64,000 nt of DNA from Chitinophaga sp. LS1 (GCF_034274695.1 NZ_CP128362.1:620001-684000), one strand, 5' to 3'; shown: positions 56,336 through 64,000, counted from the first letter of the stretch. Notes: generated by a model from the sequence alone, not told the origin. A program made the numbers and translations.

Positions 56336-57370
56336 TTATAACTTCGCCACCAACTCTCTCCACTCTGCCAACTCCGGATTCCCCGGCTTCCTCTTCCCAA
56401 AGAACTGTGCAATCATCTCCCCCTCCGCATCAAACACTTCCACCGAAGTCACCACACCATCCACACTTGGCTTCTGCACGGCCCAGCTCTGCGCAATATC
56501 ATCCGTCTTCAAATGCAAATTAAAATCAGCATCCATCACATTGATCCATCCTGGAATCTCCACAATCTTCTCCACCTTTCCTGTATGAATCTCAATATTC
56601 CCAGGATTACCCACAAACACCATGATCTCCAAACCACTCGCCGCCGCACTCTCCAATATCGTCTTCACACTTTCCTTACCTATCTTCCGCGTAAACTTCC
56701 CATCTCCAATTTCCAGCGCATACGTACGGGAAACTTTATGCTTCATCAACAAAGGGAAGAAATCATGCGTATCCTGCAAACCAGCCCATCCTTCCAGGAA
56801 AGCCGCTTTATCCGCCGTCTCATTCGCATGAACAGGCGGCGCCGGAGCAGGCAATACTGTAATTCCCAGTGGTTGTTCATCAGCGGTAAACTCAGTCACT
56901 AGTTTATCCCATGCTGTAATATTTGTCTGTTCTACTGCATAAATCTTCACAATCGCATTTCCCTGTGCATCAAAGATCTGGATAGAACGCTTGAACCCTG
57001 TTGCCGCATCATCATTCACTGCAAACCCAAACTTCCAGCGACCAAAGAACATACGCAGGTCAATATCTTTTCCCAACACAGTACCTACATGTCTGCCAGC
57101 AGCATCCACCTGCTCGAACAAACCTTTCCTTTCAATCACACAATGTTCATTGCGTGTCAGCACCATTACCTTACCCAGTTCAGGCATACGCTCCATCAAA
57201 GCAGGGAACGCTGCTTTCAGATGTTGTACAGCCGTACCAGTACAGGCTGCTACCACCTCGCCCTCACTTACCTGCAATTGTTTTGCCGCATCGCGAATCC
57301 TTACTTTAGGATTTTCTGCCCGAAATGCGATCCATTGGTCTTTCAGAGTTGGTGTTACAATTTCATTCAT
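56336..57370 (-). CDS. hmuS: HemS/HmuS-like cytosolic heme-handling protein
   Basis: A 344-residue two-domain protein of the HemS/ChuS family, which binds imported heme and, in some members, degrades it. N-terminal half: DAAKQLQVSEGEVVAACTGT, VMVLTRNEHCVIERKG. C-terminal half: VSRTYALEIGDGKF, IMVFVGNPGNIEIHTGKVEK, WINVMDADFNLHLKTDDIAQ, FFGKRKPGNPELAEW. The usual VHE after TRNE is VIE here. Starts 3 bases after hmuV, so it is the last gene of the transporter operon. Together with BphO it gives the cell two heme-processing proteins. Confidence 0.92.
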   Translation of the reverse strand: MNEIVTPTLKDQWIAFRAENPKVRIRDAAKQLQVSEGEVVAACTGTAVQHLKAAFPALMERMPELGKVMVLTRNEHCVIERKGLFEQVDAAGRHVGTVLGKDIDLRMFFGRWKFGFAVNDDAATGFKRSIQIFDAQGNAIVKIYAVEQTNITAWDKLVTEFTADEQPLGITVLPAPAPPVHANETADKAAFLEGWAGLQDTHDFFPLLMKHKVSRTYALEIGDGKFTRKIGKESVKTILESAAASGLEIMVFVGNPGNIEIHTGKVEKIVEIPGWINVMDADFNLHLKTDDIAQSWAVQKPSVDGVVTSVEVFDAEGEMIAQFFGKRKPGNPELAEWRELVAKL

Positions 57371-57373
57371 TTT

Positions 57374-58219
57374 TTAAAAAACATTTAATGCCTTCCTGGC
57401 AGGTGATTGAAATAAACCAGCGGTAGCGGCGGTAACCACCAGCGGATAATTACATTGGGGATGCGACAATATCGACACATCCACTCCAAAACTATTTTTA
57501 ATATGCGCTGAAGTAAACACGTCATCCACAGTACCCTGTGTATACAATGCTCCTTCTTTTAATAATATTATACGATGTGCAAATGCAGCGGCCAACTGAA
57601 AATCATGCAATACAGCCACCACCAATACCCCGGCAGCAGTCAGCTTCGTCGCTAGTTGCAAAGCCAGCTGTTCATGCAGAATATCCATACCCGTAACTGG
57701 CTCATCCAATAATAACATCTTTTTACCAGTATAATCCAGCTCCTGCAAACCCGGTGCTTCCAGCAACTGCGCTAATACTCTCGCCATCTGCACACGTTGC
57801 TTTTGCCCACCGGACAAGGTTGGATAAGCCCTGTCTTTCAGGTCATAGACTTGCATGATCTGCAATGCACTCTTCACAATTTCCTTATCCAGTGATCCTA
57901 AATTCCTGCTATATACATACCTTCCCATTGCTGCTACATCCTGCACAGAAAACGCCTGGTTCAATGTTACGTGCTGTGATAGCACAGCCCTGGTGGTAGC
58001 TTGCTGTGCTACTGGTATATTACGCAGCTCCTTTCCGGTAATCATCACGTCTCCATTGTAAGTTGGGTACTCACCGGCAATCACTTTCAGCAACGTAGAT
58101 TTTCCTGCACCATTGGCTCCCATGATTACACAAAGTTCTCCTGCCGATGCGTCAAAGCTGATACCCTTGAGTATTGGCATTTTCCCCAGTGTGAGCGATA
58201 TATTTTTAATGTGCAACAT
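57374..58219 (-). CDS. hmuV: Heme ABC transporter ATPase
   Basis: A 281-residue ATP-binding subunit driving heme import through HmuU. Walker A GANGAGKSTL, Q-loop SQHVTLNQAF, signature LSGGQKQRVQMARVLAQL, Walker B KKMLLLDEPVTGMD, H-loop VLHDFQLAAAFAHR. The LEAPGLQELDYTGKKMLLLD insertion between signature and Walker B is typical of HmuV. Its ATG is exactly in phase (3 x 47 bases) with the micro-ORF starts of the repeat array that separates it from hmuU. Confidence 0.94.
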   Translation of the reverse strand: MLHIKNISLTLGKMPILKGISFDASAGELCVIMGANGAGKSTLLKVIAGEYPTYNGDVMITGKELRNIPVAQQATTRAVLSQHVTLNQAFSVQDVAAMGRYVYSRNLGSLDKEIVKSALQIMQVYDLKDRAYPTLSGGQKQRVQMARVLAQLLEAPGLQELDYTGKKMLLLDEPVTGMDILHEQLALQLATKLTAAGVLVVAVLHDFQLAAAFAHRIILLKEGALYTQGTVDDVFTSAHIKNSFGVDVSILSHPQCNYPLVVTAATAGLFQSPARKALNVF

Positions 58220-58591
58220 TATTCCAGTATTGTCTTCTATTATTTTACTATAAGTGATAAAAGCGTAAGGAAAGTATTGTCTTCTTTTCCTTTATGATAA
58301 GCAATAACAAAATCGCGCAAGTATTATCCTCTTCTCCTTCACAATCACCAATAACAACATCACACCAGTACCATCTTCTCCTCCTTTACAATCACAAATA
58401 ACAACATTACGTCAATATCATCTTCTCCTCCTTTACAATCAGCAACAATAACATCACGCCAGTATCATCTTCTCCTCCTTTACAATCAACAACAGCATCA
58501 CGCCAATATCATCTTCTTCTCCTTCACAATCAGCAACCATAACATCACGCCAGTATCATCCTCTTCTCCTTTACAATCAATAACTACATCA
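58220..58591 (-). repeat. 44/47-bp array of the hmuU-hmuV junction: chained micro-ORFs
   Basis: Minus strand: each unit encodes the hmuU C-terminus again, giving peptides such as MLLLLIVKEEKMILA (hmuU ends LIVKEKKMILA), closed by TGA or TAA that shares one base with the next ATG. Micro-ORF starts: 58589, 58545, 58498, 58454, 58407, 58360. Degenerate units put ATT at 58313 and ACG at 58266, and the true hmuV ATG is at 58219. Steps are 44, 47, 44, 47, 47, then 3 x 47. The first copy is broken by TAG. Each unit carries a Shine-Dalgarno-like AAAGGAGGAGAAG or a close variant, except the two degenerate copies. Confidence 0.95.
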
Positions 58592-59644
58592 CGCCAATAT
58601 CATCTTCTTCTCCTTCACAATCAGCCAAATAAAAAACGGTGCACCAATCACAGCCGTAATAATCCCCACCGGCAATTCTGCAGGTGCAATCATCGTCCTA
58701 CACAACAAATCTGCAATCGTAAGCAACACGGCACCTGACAACGCAGCACCAGGTATCAAAATTCTATAATCCGGCCCTGTAAACTGCCTCACAATATGCG
58801 GTACTATCAACCCAATAAATCCAATAATCCCAGCCACTGCCACACCCGCCGCCACCGCCATGGTAGCCAATATCACCAACTGCACCTTTAGCCGCGCTAC
58901 CTTCACACCACTATGCATCGCTTCTCTTTCACCCAAAGCCAGAAGATTGATGGCAGGTGCCAAACCCGGCAATAAGATAACGGGTATTAATATAAAAGGT
59001 GTCACCCCCATCACCGTCGTCCAACTCGCACCTCCCAAACTTCCCAATGACCAAAACGTAATACTTCTCAACTGTTCATTATTCGCCACATACGTCATCA
59101 ACCCAGTCACTGATTCACACAAAGCCCTCACTGCAATACCTGCCAACAACATAGTAGATATCACTGCCTGTCCGCCACTACGCGCTACTTTAAAAATAAA
59201 CAACGTCGTAAGAATCGCACCTGCAAAAGCAGCGAAGTTGAGCGAATAAAAATTCAGTAAGGGAACAGATTGAAATATAGGCAACGAACTTTGTACAATT
59301 ATCATCACCACAGCAGCCATCGAAGCACCGGAACTAATCCCGATCAAACCCGGATCAGCCAATGGGTTACGAAATAGTCCCTGCAAAGAAGCCCCTGCCA
59401 CACCTAATCCCGCACCAATCAACACACCTAATATCACACGCGGCAAGCGGATCATCCACAACACCCCTTCCATATTTTCTTCATAAACTATAGGGATATG
59501 GATACCTGCTTTGTGCAGAAGAATAGCCAGCACCTGCAGCGGTGACATATGCATGGCACCGGTACCTGTAGCAATGAGAATAACCAGTACCAATAGTATG
59601 CTAAGCCCACCAATGGCACTGATATTCTTAAATATCTTATTCAT
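58589..59644 (-). CDS. hmuU: Heme ABC transporter permease
   Basis: A 351-residue FecCD-family inner-membrane permease of about ten helices. Motifs: RLPRVILGVLIGAGLGVAGA, LQGLFRNPLADPGLIGISSG, FWSLGSLGGASW, GFIGLIVPHIVRQFTGPDYR (the GLIVPH coupling block), ELPVGIITAVIGAPFFIWLI. Starts at ATG 59644, in register with three degenerate copies of its own start in the upstream array. Its stop TGA overlaps the first ATG of the downstream micro-ORF chain. Both flanking junctions have therefore expanded. Confidence 0.94.
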   Translation of the reverse strand: MNKIFKNISAIGGLSILLVLVILIATGTGAMHMSPLQVLAILLHKAGIHIPIVYEENMEGVLWMIRLPRVILGVLIGAGLGVAGASLQGLFRNPLADPGLIGISSGASMAAVVMIIVQSSLPIFQSVPLLNFYSLNFAAFAGAILTTLFIFKVARSGGQAVISTMLLAGIAVRALCESVTGLMTYVANNEQLRSITFWSLGSLGGASWTTVMGVTPFILIPVILLPGLAPAINLLALGEREAMHSGVKVARLKVQLVILATMAVAAGVAVAGIIGFIGLIVPHIVRQFTGPDYRILIPGAALSGAVLLTIADLLCRTMIAPAELPVGIITAVIGAPFFIWLIVKEKKMILA

Positions 59645-60012
59645 TAACTATTCTGTTTAACGGTACTGTTACTCCTGAAAATCTTAGTCACTAAACATTC
59701 ATCTACCAACTCCGACATTTCTGAAAATTTTAGCCATTAACTTTCCAGCGTCACAAGCCGAGATCCATGAACGTCTTAGTCACTAAACATTCATCTACCA
59801 ACTCCAACATTTCTGAAAATTTTAGCCATTAACTTTCCAGCGTCACAAGCCGAGATCCATGAACGTCTTAGTCACTAAATATTCAGCTACCAACGCCGAC
59901 ATTCCTGAAAATCTTAGTCATTAACTTTCCAGCGTCCAAAGCCGAAATCCCAAACACCTTAATCACTAATTTTCCGATTACCACCACAGATCCTCCTAAC
60001 ATCCTCCCCTTC
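59645..60012 (-). repeat. 92-bp array of the hmuT-hmuU junction
   Basis: Minus strand: three units with ATG at 59921, 59829 and 59737, and the true hmuU ATG at 59644 (steps 92, 92, 93), plus a decayed copy nearer hmuT. Units 2 and 3 encode MAKIFRNVGVGR and stop, unit 1 encodes MTKIFRNVGVGS and stop, against the real hmuU start MNKIFKNISAIGG. The bases before each ATG (AGTTA) also match. Each unit is two related halves of 46 bases. Confidence 0.93.
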
Positions 60013-60828
60013 CTAACTATTCAACTTCCCCGCCAATTCCTTCACTGCACTTATCACCCTGGGCCCAAAACCCGTCAACAAAGCCCCATCCATCACCACC
60101 ACCTTCTTCTCCTTCCCGGCAGTCGTTTGCTGCACTCCCTGCACCTTCAACAACCCATCAACTCCACCCATACTCTTCAACCCATCATCAAACATCAAAA
60201 TAATATCAGGATTAGCTGTCACCAACGCCTCTGGTGTCAGGGGTTTAAAATCATTAAAACTATTAGCAGCATTCTGTGCTCCTGCCAGTGTAATCATTTT
60301 TTCCGTAGGGGTTCCTGCACCCGCTACCAACATAGTACCCGCACCACGTGCATATATAAATAACACCTTCTTACCAGTCGGCTTTATTTTCAGTGCCGCC
60401 TGCTCTTTCTCTAATTGTTTAACAAGTGCAACACCTTTTGCCGGCACCAACAACGCAGCAGCCACTTCAGTAATCAACTTCTTAGTCCCTTCAATAGAAA
60501 ATTCCTGTTTAAAAATCTGTGTCTTCACTCCCACAGTCTTAAACTGTTCAATCACAGCCGGCTGTAAAAAATTATCCGTCCCCAAAATCAGATCAGGATT
60601 AAGTGCCAACACCGGCTCTGCAGAGATATTTCTATTATGCCCTACTTTGGCAACCTGTTGCATGCTGGCAGGATAAGTACTGGTTACATCCACACCCACA
60701 ATATTTTTCTCAAAACCCAATGCAACAACAATTTCAGTAACGGCGCCATTCAGGGAAACAATTCTCTTCTGGGCAAAAGTATTCATCGCCACAAGTAATG
60801 CAGCGGTCAGGACGATCAAGCGGTTCAT
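60013..60828 (-). CDS. hmuT: Heme ABC transporter periplasmic binding protein
   Basis: About 271 residues from ATG 60828 (MNRLIVLTAALLVAMNTFAQ signal); the start at 60912 would read through an attenuator-like hairpin. Class III binding-protein pattern: RIVSLNGAVTEIVVALGFEK, IVGVDVTSTYPASMQQVAKV, GHNRNISAEPVLALNPDLIL, GTMLVAGAGTPTEKMITLAG, PDIILMFDDGL, TGFGPRVISAVKEL. It takes heme from the outer-membrane receptors and delivers it to HmuU. First structural gene of the transporter operon. Confidence 0.93.
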   Translation of the reverse strand: MNRLIVLTAALLVAMNTFAQKRIVSLNGAVTEIVVALGFEKNIVGVDVTSTYPASMQQVAKVGHNRNISAEPVLALNPDLILGTDNFLQPAVIEQFKTVGVKTQIFKQEFSIEGTKKLITEVAAALLVPAKGVALVKQLEKEQAALKIKPTGKKVLFIYARGAGTMLVAGAGTPTEKMITLAGAQNAANSFNDFKPLTPEALVTANPDIILMFDDGLKSMGGVDGLLKVQGVQQTTAGKEKKVVVMDGALLTGFGPRVISAVKELAGKLNS

Positions 60829-60861
60829 AAAATCTTTAAAATAAGTTTGATAGAAAAAATA

Positions 60862-60896
60862 ATGGTTGACCCTACCCGGGGTTGCGGGCCAACCAT
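60862..60896 (-). terminator. Attenuator-like hairpin in the hmuT leader
   Basis: 11-bp stem (60886-60896 with 60862-60872; one U-G pair in the minus-strand RNA) followed by a T-rich run (TTATTTTTTCTA). It lies between the stop of a 26-codon micro-ORF and the hmuT start. The stop codon is 3 bases before the stem, so a ribosome there would cover the first arm. Confidence 0.6.
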
Positions 60897-60899
60897 CGC

Positions 60900-60980
60900 T
60901 CACCGGAAGCACTTTACTCCGCCATGCTCCGGCAAGGTTTCTTTAATATGTTTATTACAGTCAGGACATAGAAATCCCAT
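60900..60980 (-). CDS. Candidate Cys-containing leader peptide upstream of hmuT
   Basis: 26 codons from ATG 60980 to TGA 60900. The peptide begins MGFLCPDCNKHIKE and ends GGVKCFR, with a CxxC pair and a third Cys. It lies wholly within the predicted 5' leader of the hmuT operon and ends 3 bases before a terminator-like hairpin. It could be a translated leader that controls attenuation, or a tiny metal-binding protein. No homologue was recognised. Confidence 0.4.
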   Translation of the reverse strand: MGFLCPDCNKHIKETLPEHGGVKCFR

Positions 60981-61102
60981 GAGGATATTAGCATCCCCTG
61001 ACAGTAAGTCAAGTCAATAAATATTGATTATCAACCAGCCTGAATGGTATGCGGAGATATACCAGAAAGGTCGATGATGTGCGGCGGAGTAATTGAGTAA
61101 TG

Positions 61103-61179
61103 CAAAGCTATGTCATAGAAATGTAAAGAACTAATCGAATCGGGAAAATTTTATGACAATCTTTACGCAAAAAGAAAAA
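61103..61179 (-). promoter_or_regulatory. Heme/light regulon promoter of the hmuT operon
   Basis: Minus strand: weaker distal repeat TTTTTCTTTTT (61169-61179), GCGTAAAG linker extended by 10 bases, proximal repeat TTTTCCCGATT (61138-61148; start spacing 31 instead of 21), 27 bases, then a full TAnnTTTG box TAGCTTTG (61103-61110). The early transcript contains TTACTCCGCC. Confidence 0.78.
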
Positions 61180-61257
61180 TAAGGATGAACGGTGATTTCG
61201 GTTTTCCTGAAATATTTTAAGCTGGCCGCAGGTTATTTCCACACAAATGAAATGCTT

Positions 61258-61400
61258 TTGCTTTCTGTATCCGTTAGCAAGCCGCTCACTCCCTAAAATA
61301 AAGCTATCTGCGTCCGTTAGCAAACCGCACCCCCTCTCCTAAAAACAAAACCTCGCGCTATTTGTATCAGTTAGCAAACCGCGCCCCCCTCCCTAAAAAA
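61258..61400. repeat. Degenerate three-copy repeat
   Basis: Three copies of a 43-54-base unit sharing the core GTTAGCAAnCCGC (at 61273, 61316 and 61370) and a C-rich stretch after it. Lies upstream of the hmuT promoter, followed by a weak hairpin around 61395-61433. I could not relate the unit to a neighbouring gene. Confidence 0.65.
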
Positions 61401-61549
61401 AGCTAAACACTCCACTAAAAGTGGATGCTTTTTTTCATGACAATACCTGAATCAAAAAAAAACAACTACTCAATTTGCATAATCGTTAAACCAAACCCTC
61501 CAATCCATTGTTTTAATATTTTTACCTGTAACCAGAAAATTTTAAGCCC

Positions 61550-61801
61550 ATGGATTGGGAAGAATTGTTAAATCCATTATCGCCGTACTATCAAAATACT
61601 ATGCGCGAACAAACACAAATCGTCAATCTCCAGGATGGATTGATCACTGCGGCAAAACGTCTCATGGCTTCACTCTATCCTCAATTGTACGAATTAGAAT
61701 CAGCAGGGTACACCGAACTGGATAGTACTATTATTTCAGAATGTGTAAAGCTATCGTGTCGATTAAACGAAATCGTCTCGAAGTATCAGATCGAAAAGTA
61801 A
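61550..61801 (+). CDS. Small hypothetical protein
   Basis: 83 residues, acidic and helical, with no signal peptide (MDWEELLNPLSPYYQNTMRE; end KLSCRLNEIVSKYQIEK). The end loosely recalls the SxxLDxxIxxY pattern of Spo0E-like phosphatases, but Asp is Asn here and I do not assign it. Only plus-strand gene in the last 28 kb; it converges with the DUF4249 gene, whose stop lies 5 bases away. ATG 61550 is preceded by an A-rich leader. Confidence 0.55.
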   Translation: MDWEELLNPLSPYYQNTMREQTQIVNLQDGLITAAKRLMASLYPQLYELESAGYTELDSTIISECVKLSCRLNEIVSKYQIEK

Positions 61802-61806
61802 GGGAG

Positions 61807-62661
61807 TTATTCTACAGTAAAGAGGAGCCTTGCCGCATTAATGCCAGCCATAATACCATATCCGTTTTCTACATTTGAATAAACGTTTTCCGGATCAAGG
61901 GAAATGTTTTGCGAATCGCTCAACCTTTGAGATGATGTAGACTGTAAGTACTGCCAGGCTGCAGGAGTGAGCGAACTTACTTCTATGATCATGTGCGTGC
62001 TACTGACTTCCTTCTGGGTCTGTAGTACAAACTGTATAGTTTTACCATTGAAATTTGCATCCGTTATGATGTACTCACTATTGTAATCATTGGTGATGAT
62101 GTCAGGCAGATCATTATTTAATGCAGGGTCAAGTCTGAAGTGAATGGTATCACTCTTGTCAATTACCCATTTGCCATCGACAGAATCTGCGTTGAAGATG
62201 CGTACACGATAGTAGTCGGAGGTAGCGCCATTTTCCTTCAGGGTAAAGCGAACCCGGTTGAATGTGCGTTGTGCATACCCGTCGCTGATCAGCGGACGTA
62301 TTGGTGTGCTGTCACCTGCACTTACAGAAGTTAATCCATCATTGTCCACATGAATGGAATAATGACTACCCGTCTTTGCAACAGCGTGCGATACGTAATA
62401 TCCTAACCCATTTATCAATGTGTAAGTGGGGGTGGGCAGGGTAATGCCGTCTTCTGTCAATACAACGGTTGCGGAGTCTAATGGGTCAAATTGATATTCC
62501 GTCACTTGTTTACTGCGGGTGACACGGATATAGATCAGGCTGTCAGGTTGAATCAGACTGTTTACAACGATCTTGTCACCAGCATAAGGGATTTCAATTC
62601 TTGATTCCTTTACGCAGGAGATCAATGTTATGATGATAAGGGAAATTAAAAGTTTCCGCAT
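61807..62661 (-). CDS. DUF4249 outer-membrane lipoprotein
   Basis: A 284-residue lipoprotein (lipobox ITLISCVKES). DUF4249 pattern: YAGDKIVVNSLIQPDSLIYI, VTRSKQVTEYQFDPLDSATV, VVLTEDG, FTLKENGATSDYYRVRI and a C-terminal ISLDPENVYSNVENGYGIMA block. These proteins accompany TonB receptors, probably as substrate-binding or accessory lipoproteins, and the receptor lies 79 bases upstream here. The substrate is unknown. Confidence 0.88.
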   Translation of the reverse strand: MRKLLISLIIITLISCVKESRIEIPYAGDKIVVNSLIQPDSLIYIRVTRSKQVTEYQFDPLDSATVVLTEDGITLPTPTYTLINGLGYYVSHAVAKTGSHYSIHVDNDGLTSVSAGDSTPIRPLISDGYAQRTFNRVRFTLKENGATSDYYRVRIFNADSVDGKWVIDKSDTIHFRLDPALNNDLPDIITNDYNSEYIITDANFNGKTIQFVLQTQKEVSSTHMIIEVSSLTPAAWQYLQSTSSQRLSDSQNISLDPENVYSNVENGYGIMAGINAARLLFTVE

Positions 62662-62740
62662 GGTGTTAAAATTTGATTGAAAATGTCACACACTGAACAA
62701 AACTACTCCCACACTATACCCTCCAACCTTCTTCACGATA

Positions 62741-64000
62741 TTAAAACTTGATTGAAAATGTCACACTTGGCAGTATTGGCAAAATACTAATCTCCTGCAG
62801 GTACCGCTTCTCATTCTTCTTATCCGTCACGATAGAATACATAAACGGATTTGCATGATTATATGCATTAAACAAACTAATCGTCCAACTCCTGCTCCCC
62901 CACGGCTTCTCCTTCGTATTCGTCGCACTCAGGTCCAATCTATGTATCACACTCGTCCTATACTGATTCCTATTACTCAACTGATCCAACACCGGCAAAG
63001 TACTTCCCCCATCATAAGGCGAAGAATCATTCACCCCTTCAAAACTCGCCACCGGCAATGTCAACGGCAACCCTGAATTAAAATGCCAGTTCGCCGCCAA
63101 CTCCCATCGCTTCCCTATCTGCTGCATCAACATTACCTTAATATCATGCCTCCCATCATAATTATAAGGATACGACTCCCCATTATTCACATTCGGAAAC
63201 CGCCTGTACGCCCACGAAAGCGTATACGCTATCCACCCTTTCAACTTCCCTTTCCGCTTCTCCAACATTACCTCCCCACCATAACTCGTTCCCGTACCCA
63301 CCTCTACATAATCATCCCAATTCTTACTCGCCGAGTTGAAAATCTTACCATTATCCTTATACTCAATCACATTCTTCATACTCTTATAATAAGCTTCCAG
63401 TGAAAGCGCATACCGCTGATCTTTCAATAACTTATTCACCCCAAAACTAAACTGCCTTGAAAACATCGGCCTTACCTTCCTGGTAGAAGGCACCCACAAA
63501 TCCATCGGCAAACTCGAATTCGATACACTCAATACATGCAGGTACTGGTTCATATGTGTATGCGCCAGCATCAGCGTCCAATGATGCGGTAACTGATACC
63601 TCGCCTGCAACCTCGGTTGCAAAGAAGAATAGAACTTTCCCGGCACCAGAAATTCTGAAGCATGTAAACCAATATTCACCCGCAATGCATCCGTAACCGT
63701 CCAGTCATCCTCCACATATAGCAACGCCTCTCCTCCCGTAGAAGTCGCCTGATTATAAGACGTATCCAACAAAGCTTTAGACTGAGAATAATCCTGAAAT
63801 GCCGATACCCCGGGATTAAATTTGTGGATAATTCCACCCACGCCAAATTTGAATATATGATTCGGAGAAGGAATAAATTCTACATCCGTTCTCAGTATCA
63901 GATCCTGCACCATTGAATAGTATTTCCCATACAAATGAATAGAATCAGCACTCTTCGAAGGCTCGTAATAATAGTTGTAATCGATATTGAAATAATACTG
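62741..64000 (-). CDS. TonB-dependent receptor, N-terminus off the right edge
   Basis: The last 419 codons or so of an outer-membrane receptor of the DUF4249-partner type (carboxypeptidase-like regulatory plus barrel). Typical barrel text: FKFGVGGIIHKFNPGVSAFQ, LQARYQLPHHWTLMLAHTHM, YALSLEAYYKSMKNVIEYKD, GWIAYTLSWAYRRFPNVNNG, NWHFNSGLPLTLPV, and the final strand ILPSVTFSIKF. The reading frame stays open to base 64000, so this is a partial gene and not a start at 63934 (a TTG). Pairs with the DUF4249 lipoprotein downstream. Confidence 0.9.
   Translation of the reverse strand, partial: QYYFNIDYNYYYEPSKSADSIHLYGKYYSMVQDLILRTDVEFIPSPNHIFKFGVGGIIHKFNPGVSAFQDYSQSKALLDTSYNQATSTGGEALLYVEDDWTVTDALRVNIGLHASEFLVPGKFYSSLQPRLQARYQLPHHWTLMLAHTHMNQYLHVLSVSNSSLPMDLWVPSTRKVRPMFSRQFSFGVNKLLKDQRYALSLEAYYKSMKNVIEYKDNGKIFNSASKNWDDYVEVGTGTSYGGEVMLEKRKGKLKGWIAYTLSWAYRRFPNVNNGESYPYNYDGRHDIKVMLMQQIGKRWELAANWHFNSGLPLTLPVASFEGVNDSSPYDGGSTLPVLDQLSNRNQYRTSVIHRLDLSATNTKEKPWGSRSWTISLFNAYNHANPFMYSIVTDKKNEKRYLQEISILPILPSVTFSIKF

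Noticed and set aside
53061..60012. Tandem arrays as possible CRISPR arrays
   Set aside because: Units are contiguous with no unique spacers, lengths differ from array to array, and they resemble flanking gene ends. No cas genes are present.
60829..60912. hmuT start at 60912
   Set aside because: The added residues read through a hairpin and destroy the signal peptide; ATG 60828 gives a clean one.
61108..61323. 71-codon minus-strand ORF across the hmuT promoter and the 61.3-kb repeat
   Set aside because: It starts inside a degenerate repeat and runs through the predicted operators; no recognisable protein pattern.
61720..61801. Spo0E-like phosphatase call for the small protein at 61550
   Set aside because: Only a loose match at the C-terminus, and the key Asp is Asn.

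Overview
The window comes from a Bacteroidota chromosome, most likely a Chitinophaga-like member of the Chitinophagaceae. The evidence is SusC/SusD pairs, a FecR plus ECF-sigma switch, DUF4249 and DUF4369 proteins, HmuY-type lipoproteins, TAnnTTTG promoter boxes and moderate GC. The genus is an inference. No rRNA, tRNA, IS element, prophage or CRISPR array was seen.

Layout. 1-12.6 kb (minus strand): the end of one SusC receptor, a DinB-like protein, then a glycan-uptake locus read as ECF sigma > FecR > STN-type SusC > SusD > sialidase-fold protein. 12.8-23.0 kb (minus): ferritin, a KdgF-like cupin, a DUF4369 protein without its thioredoxin domain, a sugar porter, two aldo/keto reductases, and GH43, GH95 and GH39 enzymes. 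23.5-35.3 kb (plus): ABC exporter, TPR/HTH regulator, xseA-xseB, and a heavy-metal RND operon (TolC > adaptor > DUF190 > CzcA-like pump). 35.6-43.6 kb (minus): a light-sensing operon of response regulator > heme oxygenase > kinase-less bacteriophytochrome > 1500-residue CheB/CheR/PAS/histidine-kinase hybrid, with a CsgG-like gene after it. 43.9-61 kb (minus): an S41 protease and a large heme-uptake region. That region has two TonB receptors, six HmuY-like lipoproteins, HmuT-U-V, a HemS-like heme handler and a small Cys protein. 61.5-64 kb: a small orphan gene, and a DUF4249 lipoprotein with a partial TonB receptor.

How the genes work together. The strongest signal is a shared promoter design found five times. 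Two TTTTCC-type direct repeats, 21 bp apart (31 bp once), sit exactly 27 bp upstream of a TAnnTTTG box. The sites precede both heme receptors, the small Cys protein, the hmuT leader and the phytochrome operon. Heme import, heme-to-biliverdin conversion and a biliverdin photoreceptor therefore look like one regulon. No regulator for it is visible here.

The heme region also carries intercistronic tandem repeats. Two of them, hmuT-hmuU (92 bp) and hmuU-hmuV (44/47 bp), are tandem copies of the gene junction. The true start codons lie exactly in register with the repeats, which leaves chains of overlapping micro-ORFs.
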